A stretch of 40,787 bases of DNA from Pseudolysinimonas_A sp947085045 (GTDB taxonomy: Bacteria; Actinomycetota; Actinomycetes; Actinomycetales; Microbacteriaceae), in contig CAMTUU010000010.1 in assembly GCA_947085045.1 (NCBI GenBank), forward strand, positions 1-40,787, given 5' to 3'. The notes beneath the pieces are model-generated. The model searched no databases and was not told the origin of the DNA. It saw only the letters and a program-made list of their open reading frames with translations. Shown here one piece after another: positions 1-6,233 of this stretch; positions within the stretch are counted from its first letter, which is position 1; each line of letters starts with the position of its first letter. The position numbers and the translations under genes were made by a program.

Positions 1-174
1 TGCCTCCTGTTCTTCAGGCTTCGTGATCTCAATCTGAGGGATCTCTGGCTGCTGTTCCTTCTGATCCTTCTTTCCAAAGACATAAGGCAGGGCAAGGACA
101 ACCAGAAACAGTCCGAGGCCAACCAGCCCTATGAGGAGAAACTGTTTCTTCTTTTCCTGCTGGTTAATCTTCAT
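1..174 (-). CDS. TraB/VirB10-like conjugation protein, N-terminal fragment (foreign DNA)
   Basis: Partial gene running off the window start; 58 residues are visible. It starts with MKINQQEKKKQ, followed by one hydrophobic segment (about residues 13-33) ending in LPYVFGKK, and then a charged, Pro/Glu/Gln-rich stretch. A short basic cytoplasmic tail, one membrane anchor and a Pro-rich linker is how TraB/VirB10 scaffold proteins of type IV secretion systems begin. The start codon overlaps the stop of the preceding frame by 11 bases, whose last residues (LRPGEQTRMFIVRG...) could be a TraK-like C-terminus; traK-traB is the usual F-type order. Codons are A/T-richer than anywhere else in the window. 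I infer that this DNA comes from another organism. The TraB identity rests on architecture only. Confidence 0.5.
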   Translation of the reverse strand, partial: MKINQQEKKKQFLLIGLVGLGLFLVVLALPYVFGKKDQKEQQPEIPQIEITKPEEQEA

Positions 175-228
175 GGACGGCCCCCCTTACGATGAACATC
201 CTCGTCTGCTCTCCTGGACGGAGCTTGC
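164..228. other. Chimeric junction between foreign DNA and rpoB
   Basis: On the minus strand the rpoB frame reads normally to ...KDIYRKLRPGEQ and then continues as TRMFIVRGAVHED and a stop, instead of the conserved VAAEAARALLDN-type continuation expected in actinobacterial RpoB. Codons such as CCA and GGA, rare in this genome, appear at about 211-222, so the join lies at or near a short shared sequence around AAGCTCCGTCC. Base composition changes at the same place. RpoB is essential, so a true truncation is unlikely; a mis-joined contig end is the simplest explanation. Confidence 0.75.
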
Positions 229-1021
229 GGTAGATGTCCTTGAGCGCCTCCTCCTTGGTGAGGATGGCGTCCTTCTCCAGGGTGCCGGCGATCGACTCGT
301 AGCCGGGGAAGGCCGCGAGGATCTCTTCGCTGGTCATGCCGAGCGCCTTGAGGAACACGGTGACCGACTGCTTGCGCTTGCGGTCGATGCGCACGCCGAC
401 CTGATCGCGCTTGTCGATCTCGAACTCGAGCCACGCACCGCGGCTCGGGATGACGCGGGCCGAGTAGATGTCCTTGTCGGACGTCTTGTCGTTGACGCGC
501 TCGAAGTAGACGCCCGGGCTGCGGACGAGCTGGGATACGACGACACGCTCGGTGCCGTTGATGATGAAGGTGCCCTTCTCGGTCATCAGCGGGAAGTCGC
601 CCATGAAGACGGTCTGGGTCTTGATCTCGCCCGTCATGTGGTTCATGAACTCGGCGTTGACGTAGAGCGGGGCGGCGAACGTCTTGCCGCGCTCCTTGCA
701 CTCGTCGATCGTGTACTTCGGCTCCTCGAGCTCCGGAGCGGAGAACGACAGCTGCATCGTCTCGCCGAGGTCTTCGATCGGGGAGATCTCCTCGAAGATC
801 TCGTCGAGCCCGGTGGTCTCGGGAACGCCCGCGTCACCGGCGGCCTTGGCCACCTCGACGCGCTTCTTCCAGACGTCGTTGCCGACGAGCCAGTCGAAGC
901 TCTCCGTCTGCAGGGCCAGCAGATCCGGCACCGTGAGGGTGTCGGTGATCTTGGCGAATGAGAGCCGGGATGCTTCCCGGCCGGTGATCGGGGACTTCTT
1001 CGAGGAGCGCGCAGCAGCCAA
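211..1021 (-). CDS. rpoB: RNA polymerase beta subunit, N-terminal part (truncated at the contig join)
   Basis: About 270 of the roughly 1160 residues of the beta subunit of RNA polymerase. The text is typical of actinobacterial RpoB: REASRLSFAKITDTLTVPD, LLALQTESFDWLVGND, TGEIKTQTVFMGDFPLM, IINGTERVVVSQLVRSPGVYF. I start it at the TTG at 1021, because GGAGG at 1031-1035 lies 9 bases upstream and the protein then begins (M)AAARSSKKSP as in relatives. A TTG at 1048 is in frame but would place the Shine-Dalgarno inside the gene. A promoter is visible at 1142-1171, giving a leader of about 115 bases. The gene breaks off at about 211-222 at the foreign junction. Confidence 0.93.
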
Positions 1022-1141
1022 GGAAAACAACCTCCGTGAAGTGTTCAAACTTCAGTTCGTGGTCGGCAGTGGGATTTCGCCCGAGACACTCTCAAGCCGA
1101 CCGCAATATGACGGCGAGAGTGGTAGTGGGCGCAAGGATCA

Positions 1142-1171
1142 ACTATAGGACCGAACTCGACGACACGTCCA
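1142..1171 (-). promoter_or_regulatory. Putative rpoB promoter
   Basis: On the minus strand TGGACG and TATAGT are 18 bases apart (plus-strand CGTCCA at 1166-1171 and ACTATA at 1142-1147). Transcription would start near 1135. The site lies back to back with the plus-strand promoter at 1180-1209. Confidence 0.5.
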
Positions 1172-1179
1172 GCTATTCC

Positions 1180-1209
1180 TTGACTTTCTCCCGGGGGTGG
1201 GTCTATAAG
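1180..1209 (+). promoter_or_regulatory. Sigma-70-type promoter upstream of the spermidine-synthase-like gene
   Basis: TTGACT at 1180-1185 and TATAAG at 1204-1209 with an 18-base spacer; one of the best -35/-10 pairs in the window. It reads toward the gene starting at 1286 with a leader of about 70 bases. Confidence 0.6.
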
Positions 1210-1285
1210 TCTCCGTCTCACGGCTCGGGGAGCGCCGCGCTCGGCGCGGACGCGTCTCGAAACGCACAGTGGAAGACTGGGTGCC

Positions 1286-2158
1286 GTGGCCGACATCGCG
1301 GAAGTGACTCTCGAGAGCGGACTGCACGCGATCATCCGCGACGACTACTTCGTGCCGGGCAGTTACCTCCTCGTCGTCGACGGCACCCCGCAGTCGCACG
1401 TCGACCCCGACCGGCCGACCGAGCTGTTCTTCGAATACATCAGCCGCATGGGCCACGTCGTCGACCAGCTGCCCGACGGGCCGCTCACCGCACTCCACCT
1501 CGGGGCCGGCGCGCTCACGATGCCGCGATACATCGAGGCGACCCGGCCGGGGTCGCGGCAGCAGGTGCTCGAACTGGAGCGCGGCCTCGTCGACCTCGTG
1601 CGCGAACACCTGCCGTGGTCGAAGAACGCGAGCATCCGCATCCGCTACGGCGACGCGCGCGAGACGCTCGGCAAGCTGCCCGCCGCGCTGCGCGGCACGG
1701 TGGACCTCGCGATCGTCGACGTGTTCGGCGGGGCGCGCATCCCGGCCCACGTCACGAGCGCGGAGTTCTACAGCGAGATCGCGTCGTTCCTCGCGCCGAC
1801 CGGCGTGCTGCTCGTCAACGTCGCCGACGGCGGCTCGCTCGCGTTCGCGCGGGGGCAGGCGTCGACCCTCCGGTACGTGTTCGCGGACACCGCATTGCTC
1901 GCCGAGTCCGCGGTGCTCAAGGGCCGCCGCTACGGCAACTTCGTGTTCGTCGCCTCGCCCGCCGACCTGCCGATCGAGTGGGTGCCCCGGCTGCTCGCCG
2001 GCGGGCCGCATCCGGCATCCGTCGTGCGCGGCAGCGAACTGCGCGACTGGATCGCCGGGGCGCCGATCGTGACCGACGCCTCCTCCACCCCGTCGCCGCC
2101 GCCCGCGCGGAGCATCTTCCAGGTGCGTCCCGGCCGGGGTGACGGCGACCGGACGTAG
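1286..2158 (+). CDS. Spermidine-synthase-like SAM-dependent methyltransferase-fold protein
   Basis: 290 residues with a Rossmann-type SAM-binding fold: glycine motif HLGAGALT (71-78), an acidic residue at the end of the second strand (VLELERGLVDLVREHLP), RYGDARE, and the post-motif DLAIVDVFGG. This is the layout of polyamine aminopropyltransferases and of the actinobacterial proteins annotated 'spermidine synthase-like'. The N-terminal beta domain of true SpeE is reduced, so the substrate cannot be named. The GTG start at 1286 is preceded by GGAAG and by the promoter at 1180-1209. The stop codon TAG is also the first half of the -10-like box TAGGGT of the next gene. Confidence 0.75.
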   Translation: MADIAEVTLESGLHAIIRDDYFVPGSYLLVVDGTPQSHVDPDRPTELFFEYISRMGHVVDQLPDGPLTALHLGAGALTMPRYIEATRPGSRQQVLELERGLVDLVREHLPWSKNASIRIRYGDARETLGKLPAALRGTVDLAIVDVFGGARIPAHVTSAEFYSEIASFLAPTGVLLVNVADGGSLAFARGQASTLRYVFADTALLAESAVLKGRRYGNFVFVASPADLPIEWVPRLLAGGPHPASVVRGSELRDWIAGAPIVTDASSTPSPPPARSIFQVRPGRGDGDRT

Positions 2159-2161
2159 GGT
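2156..2161 (+). promoter_or_regulatory. -10-like box for a leaderless mRNA (sugar dehydrogenase gene)
   Basis: TAGGGT ends 6 bases before the ATG at 2168 and no Shine-Dalgarno is present. Its first three bases are the upstream gene's stop codon. Confidence 0.45.
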
Positions 2162-2167
2162 CGGGGC

Positions 2168-3268
2168 ATGCGCCGCCTCCTCCCCTTCCTCGCCGCAGCG
2201 GTGCTGCTCGCCGGGTGCGGAGCGACGCCGCAGACCGCCCCCGGCACCTCCGCGCCGACACCCACCTCCCCCGGGGCCGGCTCCGTGCAGCCGGTCGGCT
2301 CCCCCGTCGACGTCACGACGGGGCTCGTCGCCCCTTGGTCGATCCTGCGCGTCTCCGACGACGAGACGCTCGTCTCGCAGCGCGACGACGCCCGCATCCT
2401 CTCGGTCGCGTCCGACCGCGCGCCGGTCGAGGTCGGCGTCGTCCCCGGCGTCGCACCCGGGGGTGAGGGCGGTCTGCTCGGTCTCGCCTTCCTCGCCACC
2501 GACGACGGCGACTGGGTCTACGCCTACTTCACGTCGGCCGACGACAACCGCATCGTGCGGATGCCGTACTCCCGGGGGTCGCTGGGTGAACCCGAGACGG
2601 TGCTCACCGGGCTGCAGCGCGCGGGCAACCACAACGGCGGCCGCCTCGCGTTCGGCCCCGACGGCATGCTCTACGCGACGGTCGGGGACGCCGGCATCCC
2701 CGGCCTCGCGCAGGACCCGGCATCGCTCAACGGCAAGATCCTGCGGATGACGCCCGAGGGCGAGGTGCCCGACGACAACCCGACGGCCGGGTCGCTCGTC
2801 TACTCGATGGGGCACCGCAACCCGCAGGGCATCGCCTGGGATGCCGGCGGGCAACTGTGGGCCGCCGAGTTCGGGCAGGACACCTGGGACGAGTTCAACC
2901 GCATCGAGCCGGGCGGCAACTACGGCTGGCCGGTCGTCGAAGGGCAGGTCGACGACGAACGGTTCGTGCCGCCGGTGCTGCAGTGGGCCACCGACGACGC
3001 GAGTCCGAGCGGTCTCGCCTACGTCGACGGCACGTTCTTCCTCGCGGCGCTCAGGGGGCAGCGGGTCTGGGCGATCGACGTCGCCGACGACGGCACGGTC
3101 GCGGCGACGCCGTGGTTCGTGGGCGAGTACGGGCGCATCCGGGATGTCGCCACCGGCCCCGAGGGGTCGCTCTGGTTCCTCACCAACAACACCGACGGGC
3201 GCGGCGACCCGCGAGACGGCGACGACCGGATCCTGCAGGTCGCCCTCGGGCCGGTCACCGAGGGCTGA
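2168..3268 (+). CDS. PQQ-dependent sugar dehydrogenase family lipoprotein
   Basis: 366 residues. A lipoprotein signal (MRRLLPFLAAAVLLAGC, lipobox cysteine 17) and a Pro/Thr/Ser-rich linker are followed by a six-bladed beta-propeller of the soluble aldose dehydrogenase (GSDH/YliI) type. Diagnostic strings are GGEGGLLGLAF, NHNGGRLAFGPDGMLY, VGDAG, LNGKILRM, GHRNPQGIAWD and ELNRI-like DEFNRIEPGGNYGWP. The family oxidises aldose sugars outside the membrane with PQQ as cofactor and passes electrons to the respiratory chain. PQQ synthesis genes are not seen here, so the cofactor may be scavenged, or binding may be lost. It heads a tight group with the SprT-like and CGNR genes (gaps of 6 and 0 bases). 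Confidence 0.88.
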   Translation: MRRLLPFLAAAVLLAGCGATPQTAPGTSAPTPTSPGAGSVQPVGSPVDVTTGLVAPWSILRVSDDETLVSQRDDARILSVASDRAPVEVGVVPGVAPGGEGGLLGLAFLATDDGDWVYAYFTSADDNRIVRMPYSRGSLGEPETVLTGLQRAGNHNGGRLAFGPDGMLYATVGDAGIPGLAQDPASLNGKILRMTPEGEVPDDNPTAGSLVYSMGHRNPQGIAWDAGGQLWAAEFGQDTWDEFNRIEPGGNYGWPVVEGQVDDERFVPPVLQWATDDASPSGLAYVDGTFFLAALRGQRVWAIDVADDGTVAATPWFVGEYGRIRDVATGPEGSLWFLTNNTDGRGDPRDGDDRILQVALGPVTEG

Positions 3269-3274
3269 CCCAGC

Positions 3275-3778
3275 ATGGCCGACCTCGACCGCGTCCGCCG
3301 CTGGGCGGACGCCCTCATCGCACTCCACCTCGACCCCGAGGTGTGGACCTTCGGGTTCGACCACGCGCGCACCCGTGCGGGGCTGTGCGACTACCGCGCG
3401 AACCGCATCACCGTCTCGCGTCACCTCGCCGGCCGGTACGACGACGACGAGATCCACCAGGTGCTGTTGCACGAGGTCGCGCACGCCCTCGCCGGCGCCG
3501 GGGCGGGCCACGGGCCGCGCTGGAAGAAGATCGCGAAGGAGATCGGCTACGAGGGCAAGCGCCTCCACTCGGGCGCGGTCGCCGACGAGCTCGCCACCTG
3601 GATCGGCACCTGCCCGAACGGCCACGTGCACTACCGGTACCGCAAGCCGACCCGCGCGCTGTCCTGCGCGAAATGCTCCCGCACCTTCGACACGCGATTC
3701 CAGATCGCCTGGGTCCCCCGAAGTGCGGACAGTAACCGGCAAACTGAGTTACGTGAATCCGAGCCGCGAGTTCTCTGA
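3275..3778 (+). CDS. SprT-like zinc metallopeptidase domain protein
   Basis: 167 residues. The zinc-binding helix LLHEVAHALAG carries HEVAH (66-70), followed by GHGPRWKKIAKEIGY, the usual second part of the SprT fold with its third metal ligand. A C-terminal zinc ribbon follows (CPNGHVHYRYRKPTRALSCAKC). Members include Spartan/SprT-type DNA-protein crosslink proteases and stand-alone bacterial proteins of unknown target. The ATG is 6 bases after the dehydrogenase stop. The last ~17 residues (ADSNRQTELRESEPRVL) are low-complexity and cover an inverted repeat at 3732-3752, so this end may be under regulatory rather than protein constraint. Confidence 0.85.
   Translation: MADLDRVRRWADALIALHLDPEVWTFGFDHARTRAGLCDYRANRITVSRHLAGRYDDDEIHQVLLHEVAHALAGAGAGHGPRWKKIAKEIGYEGKRLHSGAVADELATWIGTCPNGHVHYRYRKPTRALSCAKCSRTFDTRFQIAWVPRSADSNRQTELRESEPRVL
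3732..3752. promoter_or_regulatory. Inverted repeat upstream of the CGNR gene, similar to the HxlR-region palindrome
   Basis: GTAAC (3732-3736) and GTTAC (3748-3752) form an inverted repeat 27 bases before the CGNR start. The 11-mer AACTGAGTTAC (3742-3752) recurs exactly at 38003-38013, inside the palindrome between the HxlR gene and its divergent neighbour. It may be a second operator of the same regulator; with arms of only 5 bases this is tentative. Confidence 0.3.
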
Positions 3779-4339
3779 ATGAGCACCGGGCAGTGGCTGA
3801 TCGCCCCCGAAGGCATCAGCTGGTTCTTCGACGCGGGCGCGGACAGCCTCGACTTCGCCTCCGCCGCCGAGCCCGTCCACGCGCGTGATCTCGGCGAGTG
3901 GCTCGCCGCACGCTACGAACGACTGGATGCCGCCGAAGCATCCGATCGCGACCTCACCGACGCGCTCGCCCTCCGCGCCGCGATCGACCGGCTCGCCACC
4001 GCCTCCGCCGACCGGGTGACCTTGGACCCCGACGACGTCGACACGATCAACCTGTTCGGCGCGACACCCGACATCCCGCCCGCCCTCGCCGGCGGACGGC
4101 GCCAGGCCGGCGCCGGCCGAGTGCGGATCGGGCAGGTGCTCTCCACCCTCGCCCGCGACGCGATCGCGATCCTCGCCGTCGAGCCGGAGCGCATCCGCCG
4201 CTGCGACGCCGAGGACTGCCGCCGGGTCTTCCGCGACGAGTCGCGCACCGCCAACCGACGCTGGTGCTCGATGCAGCGCTGCGGCAACCGCGCCAAGGTG
4301 CGGGCGCACAGAGCCAGAGCTGCAGCCGCAACCCTCTAG
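3779..4339 (+). CDS. CGNR zinc-finger (ABATE-type) regulator
   Basis: 186 residues. The C-terminal treble-clef zinc finger reads CDAEDCRRVFRDES...RRWCSMQRCGNR and ends in the CGNR signature. The N-terminal half (about 1-130) is an alpha-helical ligand-binding-type region as in the ABATE domain. Such proteins are thought to be stress-related transcription regulators binding DNA through the CGNR finger. The ATG directly abuts the stop of the SprT-like gene, so the two can be co-translated, but the inverted repeat at 3732-3752 could give it separate control. Confidence 0.82.
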   Translation: MSTGQWLIAPEGISWFFDAGADSLDFASAAEPVHARDLGEWLAARYERLDAAEASDRDLTDALALRAAIDRLATASADRVTLDPDDVDTINLFGATPDIPPALAGGRRQAGAGRVRIGQVLSTLARDAIAILAVEPERIRRCDAEDCRRVFRDESRTANRRWCSMQRCGNRAKVRAHRARAAAATL

Positions 4340-4360
4340 TCGGCGTCGGTGGCTCATGAG

Positions 4361-4366
4361 CAGAAT
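4361..4366 (+). promoter_or_regulatory. -10-like box (ridA, leaderless)
   Basis: CAGAAT ends 6 bases before the ATG at 4373. It supports that start over the in-frame GTG at 4349. Confidence 0.35.
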
Positions 4367-4372
4367 TCGCCC

Positions 4373-4759
4373 ATGAGCATCGAACACGTGAACCCGGAAT
4401 CGCTGCACACCAACCCCGCCTTCTCGCAGGGCACGATCACCTCCGCCGGCCGCACCCTCTACGTCGGCGGGCAGAACGGCGTCGACGCCGACGGCACCCT
4501 GCTCGAGGGCGCCGACGCGCAGGTCGCCCAGGCGATGCGCAACCTCCTCGCCGTGCTCGAGGCGGCCGGTGCCACCCAGAAGGATGTCGCCAAGCTGACG
4601 ATCTACCTCGACCCGTCCATCTCGGGTCAGAGCGGCTTCGGCGCCGCGATGCCGATCTGGGGGCAGAACCCCACCGCGGTCACCGTCATCCAGGTGGCGA
4701 GCTTCGCCCGACCGGGGGTGCTCGTCGAGATCGAGGCGATCGCGTCGCTGCCGGACTAA
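4373..4759 (+). CDS. RidA family enamine/imine deaminase
   Basis: 128 residues with the start at 4373 (MSIEHVNPESL). The RidA/YjgF/UK114 fold is seen in NPAFSQGTITSAGRTLYVGGQNGVDADG, QVAQAMRNLLAVLEAAGAT, VAKLTIYL and VLVEIEAIASLP. RidA hydrolyses reactive enamines/imines made by PLP enzymes. The usual catalytic arginine in the V-x-R region is not evident (FARPGVLVEIEA; the Arg here precedes the strand), so this may be a non-archetypal Rid subgroup. A GTG at 4349 would add eight residues, but 4373 fits both the usual length and the -10-like box. The TAA stop shares bases with the stop of the convergent gene at 4756. Confidence 0.85.
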   Translation: MSIEHVNPESLHTNPAFSQGTITSAGRTLYVGGQNGVDADGTLLEGADAQVAQAMRNLLAVLEAAGATQKDVAKLTIYLDPSISGQSGFGAAMPIWGQNPTAVTVIQVASFARPGVLVEIEAIASLPD

Positions 4760-5202
4760 TCCGCGCGCAGCTCGCGGGCCGAAACCGAGGCGTTCACGAG
4801 GTGCTTCGTCGCCCTACGGAGCCCGGTGTAGGCGGCGGCCGCCGCGGCGGCTTCGGGCGACTGGTGGTCGATCCCGAGTTCGGCGATCGCGTCGATGACG
4901 GCACCCGCGCCGAGCAGATCCTCGACGGCGAAGCGCAGCGACCCGTCGGGTTGCGTCGCTCCGGCGGCGACGACGGCGATGCGGAAGCGCCCACCGAGCT
5001 CCTCCTGACGGGCGAGGCACCAGTCGGCGAACGCGGCGGCGTCGGCGAGCGCCGTCTCCCGCGCTCCCGCGGGGACCGGCTCGGCCCCGAGTTCGTCGAT
5101 CCAGGCGACGACATCCGCGTCGACCTCGACGGCGGCGGCGCCGGCGGCGCCCCACTCGAATCGCACCTGGTAACTCGTCTGGCTGCGGGGCGCATCACTC
5201 AC
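4756..5202 (-). CDS. ComB-like (2-phosphosulfolactate phosphatase family) protein, short form
   Basis: 148 residues from GTG at 5202, which overlaps the stop of the upstream EVE gene by 4 bases. The second half reads RIAVVAAG, then GSLRFAVEDLLGAGAVIDAIAELGIDHQSPEAAAA and a final SARELRAD, resembling the C-terminal half of ComB phosphatases (EDLLGAG..., SPEA, S-GREL). The N-terminal half (YQVRFEWGAAG...DVVAWIDELGA) is shorter than in methanogen ComB. Similar proteins in Microbacteriaceae carry this family name, but no coenzyme M pathway is expected here and the substrate is unknown. Confidence 0.65.
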   Translation of the reverse strand: MSDAPRSQTSYQVRFEWGAAGAAAVEVDADVVAWIDELGAEPVPAGARETALADAAAFADWCLARQEELGGRFRIAVVAAGATQPDGSLRFAVEDLLGAGAVIDAIAELGIDHQSPEAAAAAAAYTGLRRATKHLVNASVSARELRAD

Positions 5203-5645
5203 GGAACGAGGGTATCCGCGCCCATCTCGCCCGCGATGACACCGAAGTCGCCGGGCGTCAACTCCAGCAGCCCGCGCCGCATCATCCAGCCCCAGTTGGG
5301 CGTGTCCCGGGTGAGTTCGAGCACCGGCAGTAGTGGCGTGATCGGGGCTTCGACGACACCCTCGACGTACTCGACGCGGCGGCGCCACGGGCGCACCTCG
5401 CCTTTCGTCAGCATCGTCACCGGCGCCGCCTGCCACGGATCGCCGTCGGCGACACGACCGATCGCGGTGAACGCCCGCAGGGCGTCACCGTCGGGATAGG
5501 CGTCCTTCGGCGAGTAGTAGACCAACCCGTCGCCCGGCGACATCCGCTGGATGCCGGCGCGCGATCCGTGATCGACCTGCGCGATGCCCTGCTCGACGCC
5601 GCGGCGCACGTGATCCCGATGGACGACGGCCAGCCAATAGCGCAC
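5199..5645 (-). CDS. EVE domain-containing protein
   Basis: 148 residues from GTG at 5645 (M/V-RYWLAVVHRDHVRRGVEQG). The order RYWLAVV, then IQRMSPGDGLVYYSPKDAYPDGDALRAFTAIGRV, then TPNWGWMMRRGLLELTPGDFGVIAGEM is that of the EVE/PUA-like fold, which binds modified bases in other proteins. The protein is essentially a single EVE domain and its ligand is unknown. It is the first gene of a two-gene unit with the ComB-like gene (GTGA overlap). CACACT lies 6 bases upstream of the start, suggesting a leaderless transcript. Confidence 0.8.
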   Translation of the reverse strand: MRYWLAVVHRDHVRRGVEQGIAQVDHGSRAGIQRMSPGDGLVYYSPKDAYPDGDALRAFTAIGRVADGDPWQAAPVTMLTKGEVRPWRRRVEYVEGVVEAPITPLLPVLELTRDTPNWGWMMRRGLLELTPGDFGVIAGEMGADTLVP

Positions 5646-5651
5646 AGAGCG

Positions 5652-5657
5652 AGTGTG
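5652..5657 (-). promoter_or_regulatory. -10-like box (EVE gene, leaderless)
   Basis: CACACT on the minus strand, 6 bases before the GTG at 5645. Confidence 0.3.
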
Positions 5658-5690
5658 GGCCAGACGGGTGACACGGGGAACCCCGCACCC

Positions 5691-5696
5691 CAGACT
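5691..5696 (+). promoter_or_regulatory. -10-like box (SRPBCC-like gene, leaderless)
   Basis: CAGACT, 6 bases before the ATG at 5703. It faces the divergent EVE gene's box 33 bases away. Confidence 0.3.
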
Positions 5697-5702
5697 GAGC
5701 GC

Positions 5703-6167
5703 ATGCGGGTCCAGCTGCGCTTCGAGATCGACGCCTACCCCGACGAGGTGTGGGCGATGCTCCACGACCCCGTCGCCCTCCAGCAGGTCGCCGCGCCGCT
5801 GCTCGAGATGGAGCCCGTCGGGCATCGACGCTTCCCGCCGACCTGGACGCCCGGCGACCACCTCGTGCGCATCCGGCTGCTCGGCATCCTGCCGGTCGGC
5901 GACCAGCGCATCCGTCTCTCGACGAGCCGACGCCAGGATGCCCGCATCCTCGAGGATTCGGGCGGCCCGATCTCGGGCGCCCTCGGGGTGGTCAGCGGCT
6001 GGCGTCATCGGATGGCGGTGTCACCGCTGCCGGGCGGGCGCACGCTCTACCGCGACCGGCTCGACATCTCCGCCGGGGCGCTCACCTCGCTGGTGTGGAT
6101 CGGCGCGTGGGCGTTCTGGCAGTACCGCGCGGCGCGGATCCGCCGAGTGGTGGCGGAGCGCCGATAG
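5703..6167 (+). CDS. SRPBCC-like hypothetical protein
   Basis: 154 residues from ATG at 5703. The opening MRVQLRFEIDAYPDEVWAML looks like the first strand and helix of the SRPBCC/START fold (strand, then a V-W-x-x-L helix). FPPTWTPGDHLVRIRLLG and ILPVGDQRIRLSTS match the following beta-sheet. The last part (LTSLVWIGAWAFWQYRAARIRRVVAERR) is a hydrophobic, basic helix, as in the closing helix of the fold. The fold binds hydrophobic ligands; nothing here identifies the ligand. The divergent EVE gene is 57 bases upstream. A perfect hairpin terminator (6175-6208) follows. Confidence 0.6.
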   Translation: MRVQLRFEIDAYPDEVWAMLHDPVALQQVAAPLLEMEPVGHRRFPPTWTPGDHLVRIRLLGILPVGDQRIRLSTSRRQDARILEDSGGPISGALGVVSGWRHRMAVSPLPGGRTLYRDRLDISAGALTSLVWIGAWAFWQYRAARIRRVVAERR

Positions 6168-6174
6168 CAGGGAA

Positions 6175-6208
6175 CCGCCCCGCGACCTGGGACGAGGTCG
6201 CGGGGCGG
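6175..6208. terminator. Bidirectional hairpin terminator
   Basis: CCGCCCCGCGACCT (6175-6188), loop of 6, then the perfect complement AGGTCGCGGGGCGG (6195-6208). It lies between the convergent SRPBCC-like gene and the giant surface protein gene and can serve both. There is no T-tract, as is common in high-GC actinobacteria. Confidence 0.75.
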
Positions 6209-6233
6209 TCGTGATCCCTGAGCGGGCTGGAAC

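Noticed and set aside
164..1048. rpoB starting at TTG 1048 and ending at TAA 164 as one intact protein
   Set aside because: The 5' extension includes the Shine-Dalgarno, and the last residues are foreign sequence past the junction.
1139..3742. 867-codon minus-strand frame opposite the small-gene cluster
   Set aside because: It spans several unrelated plus-strand genes and their spacers and has no domain; a GC artefact.
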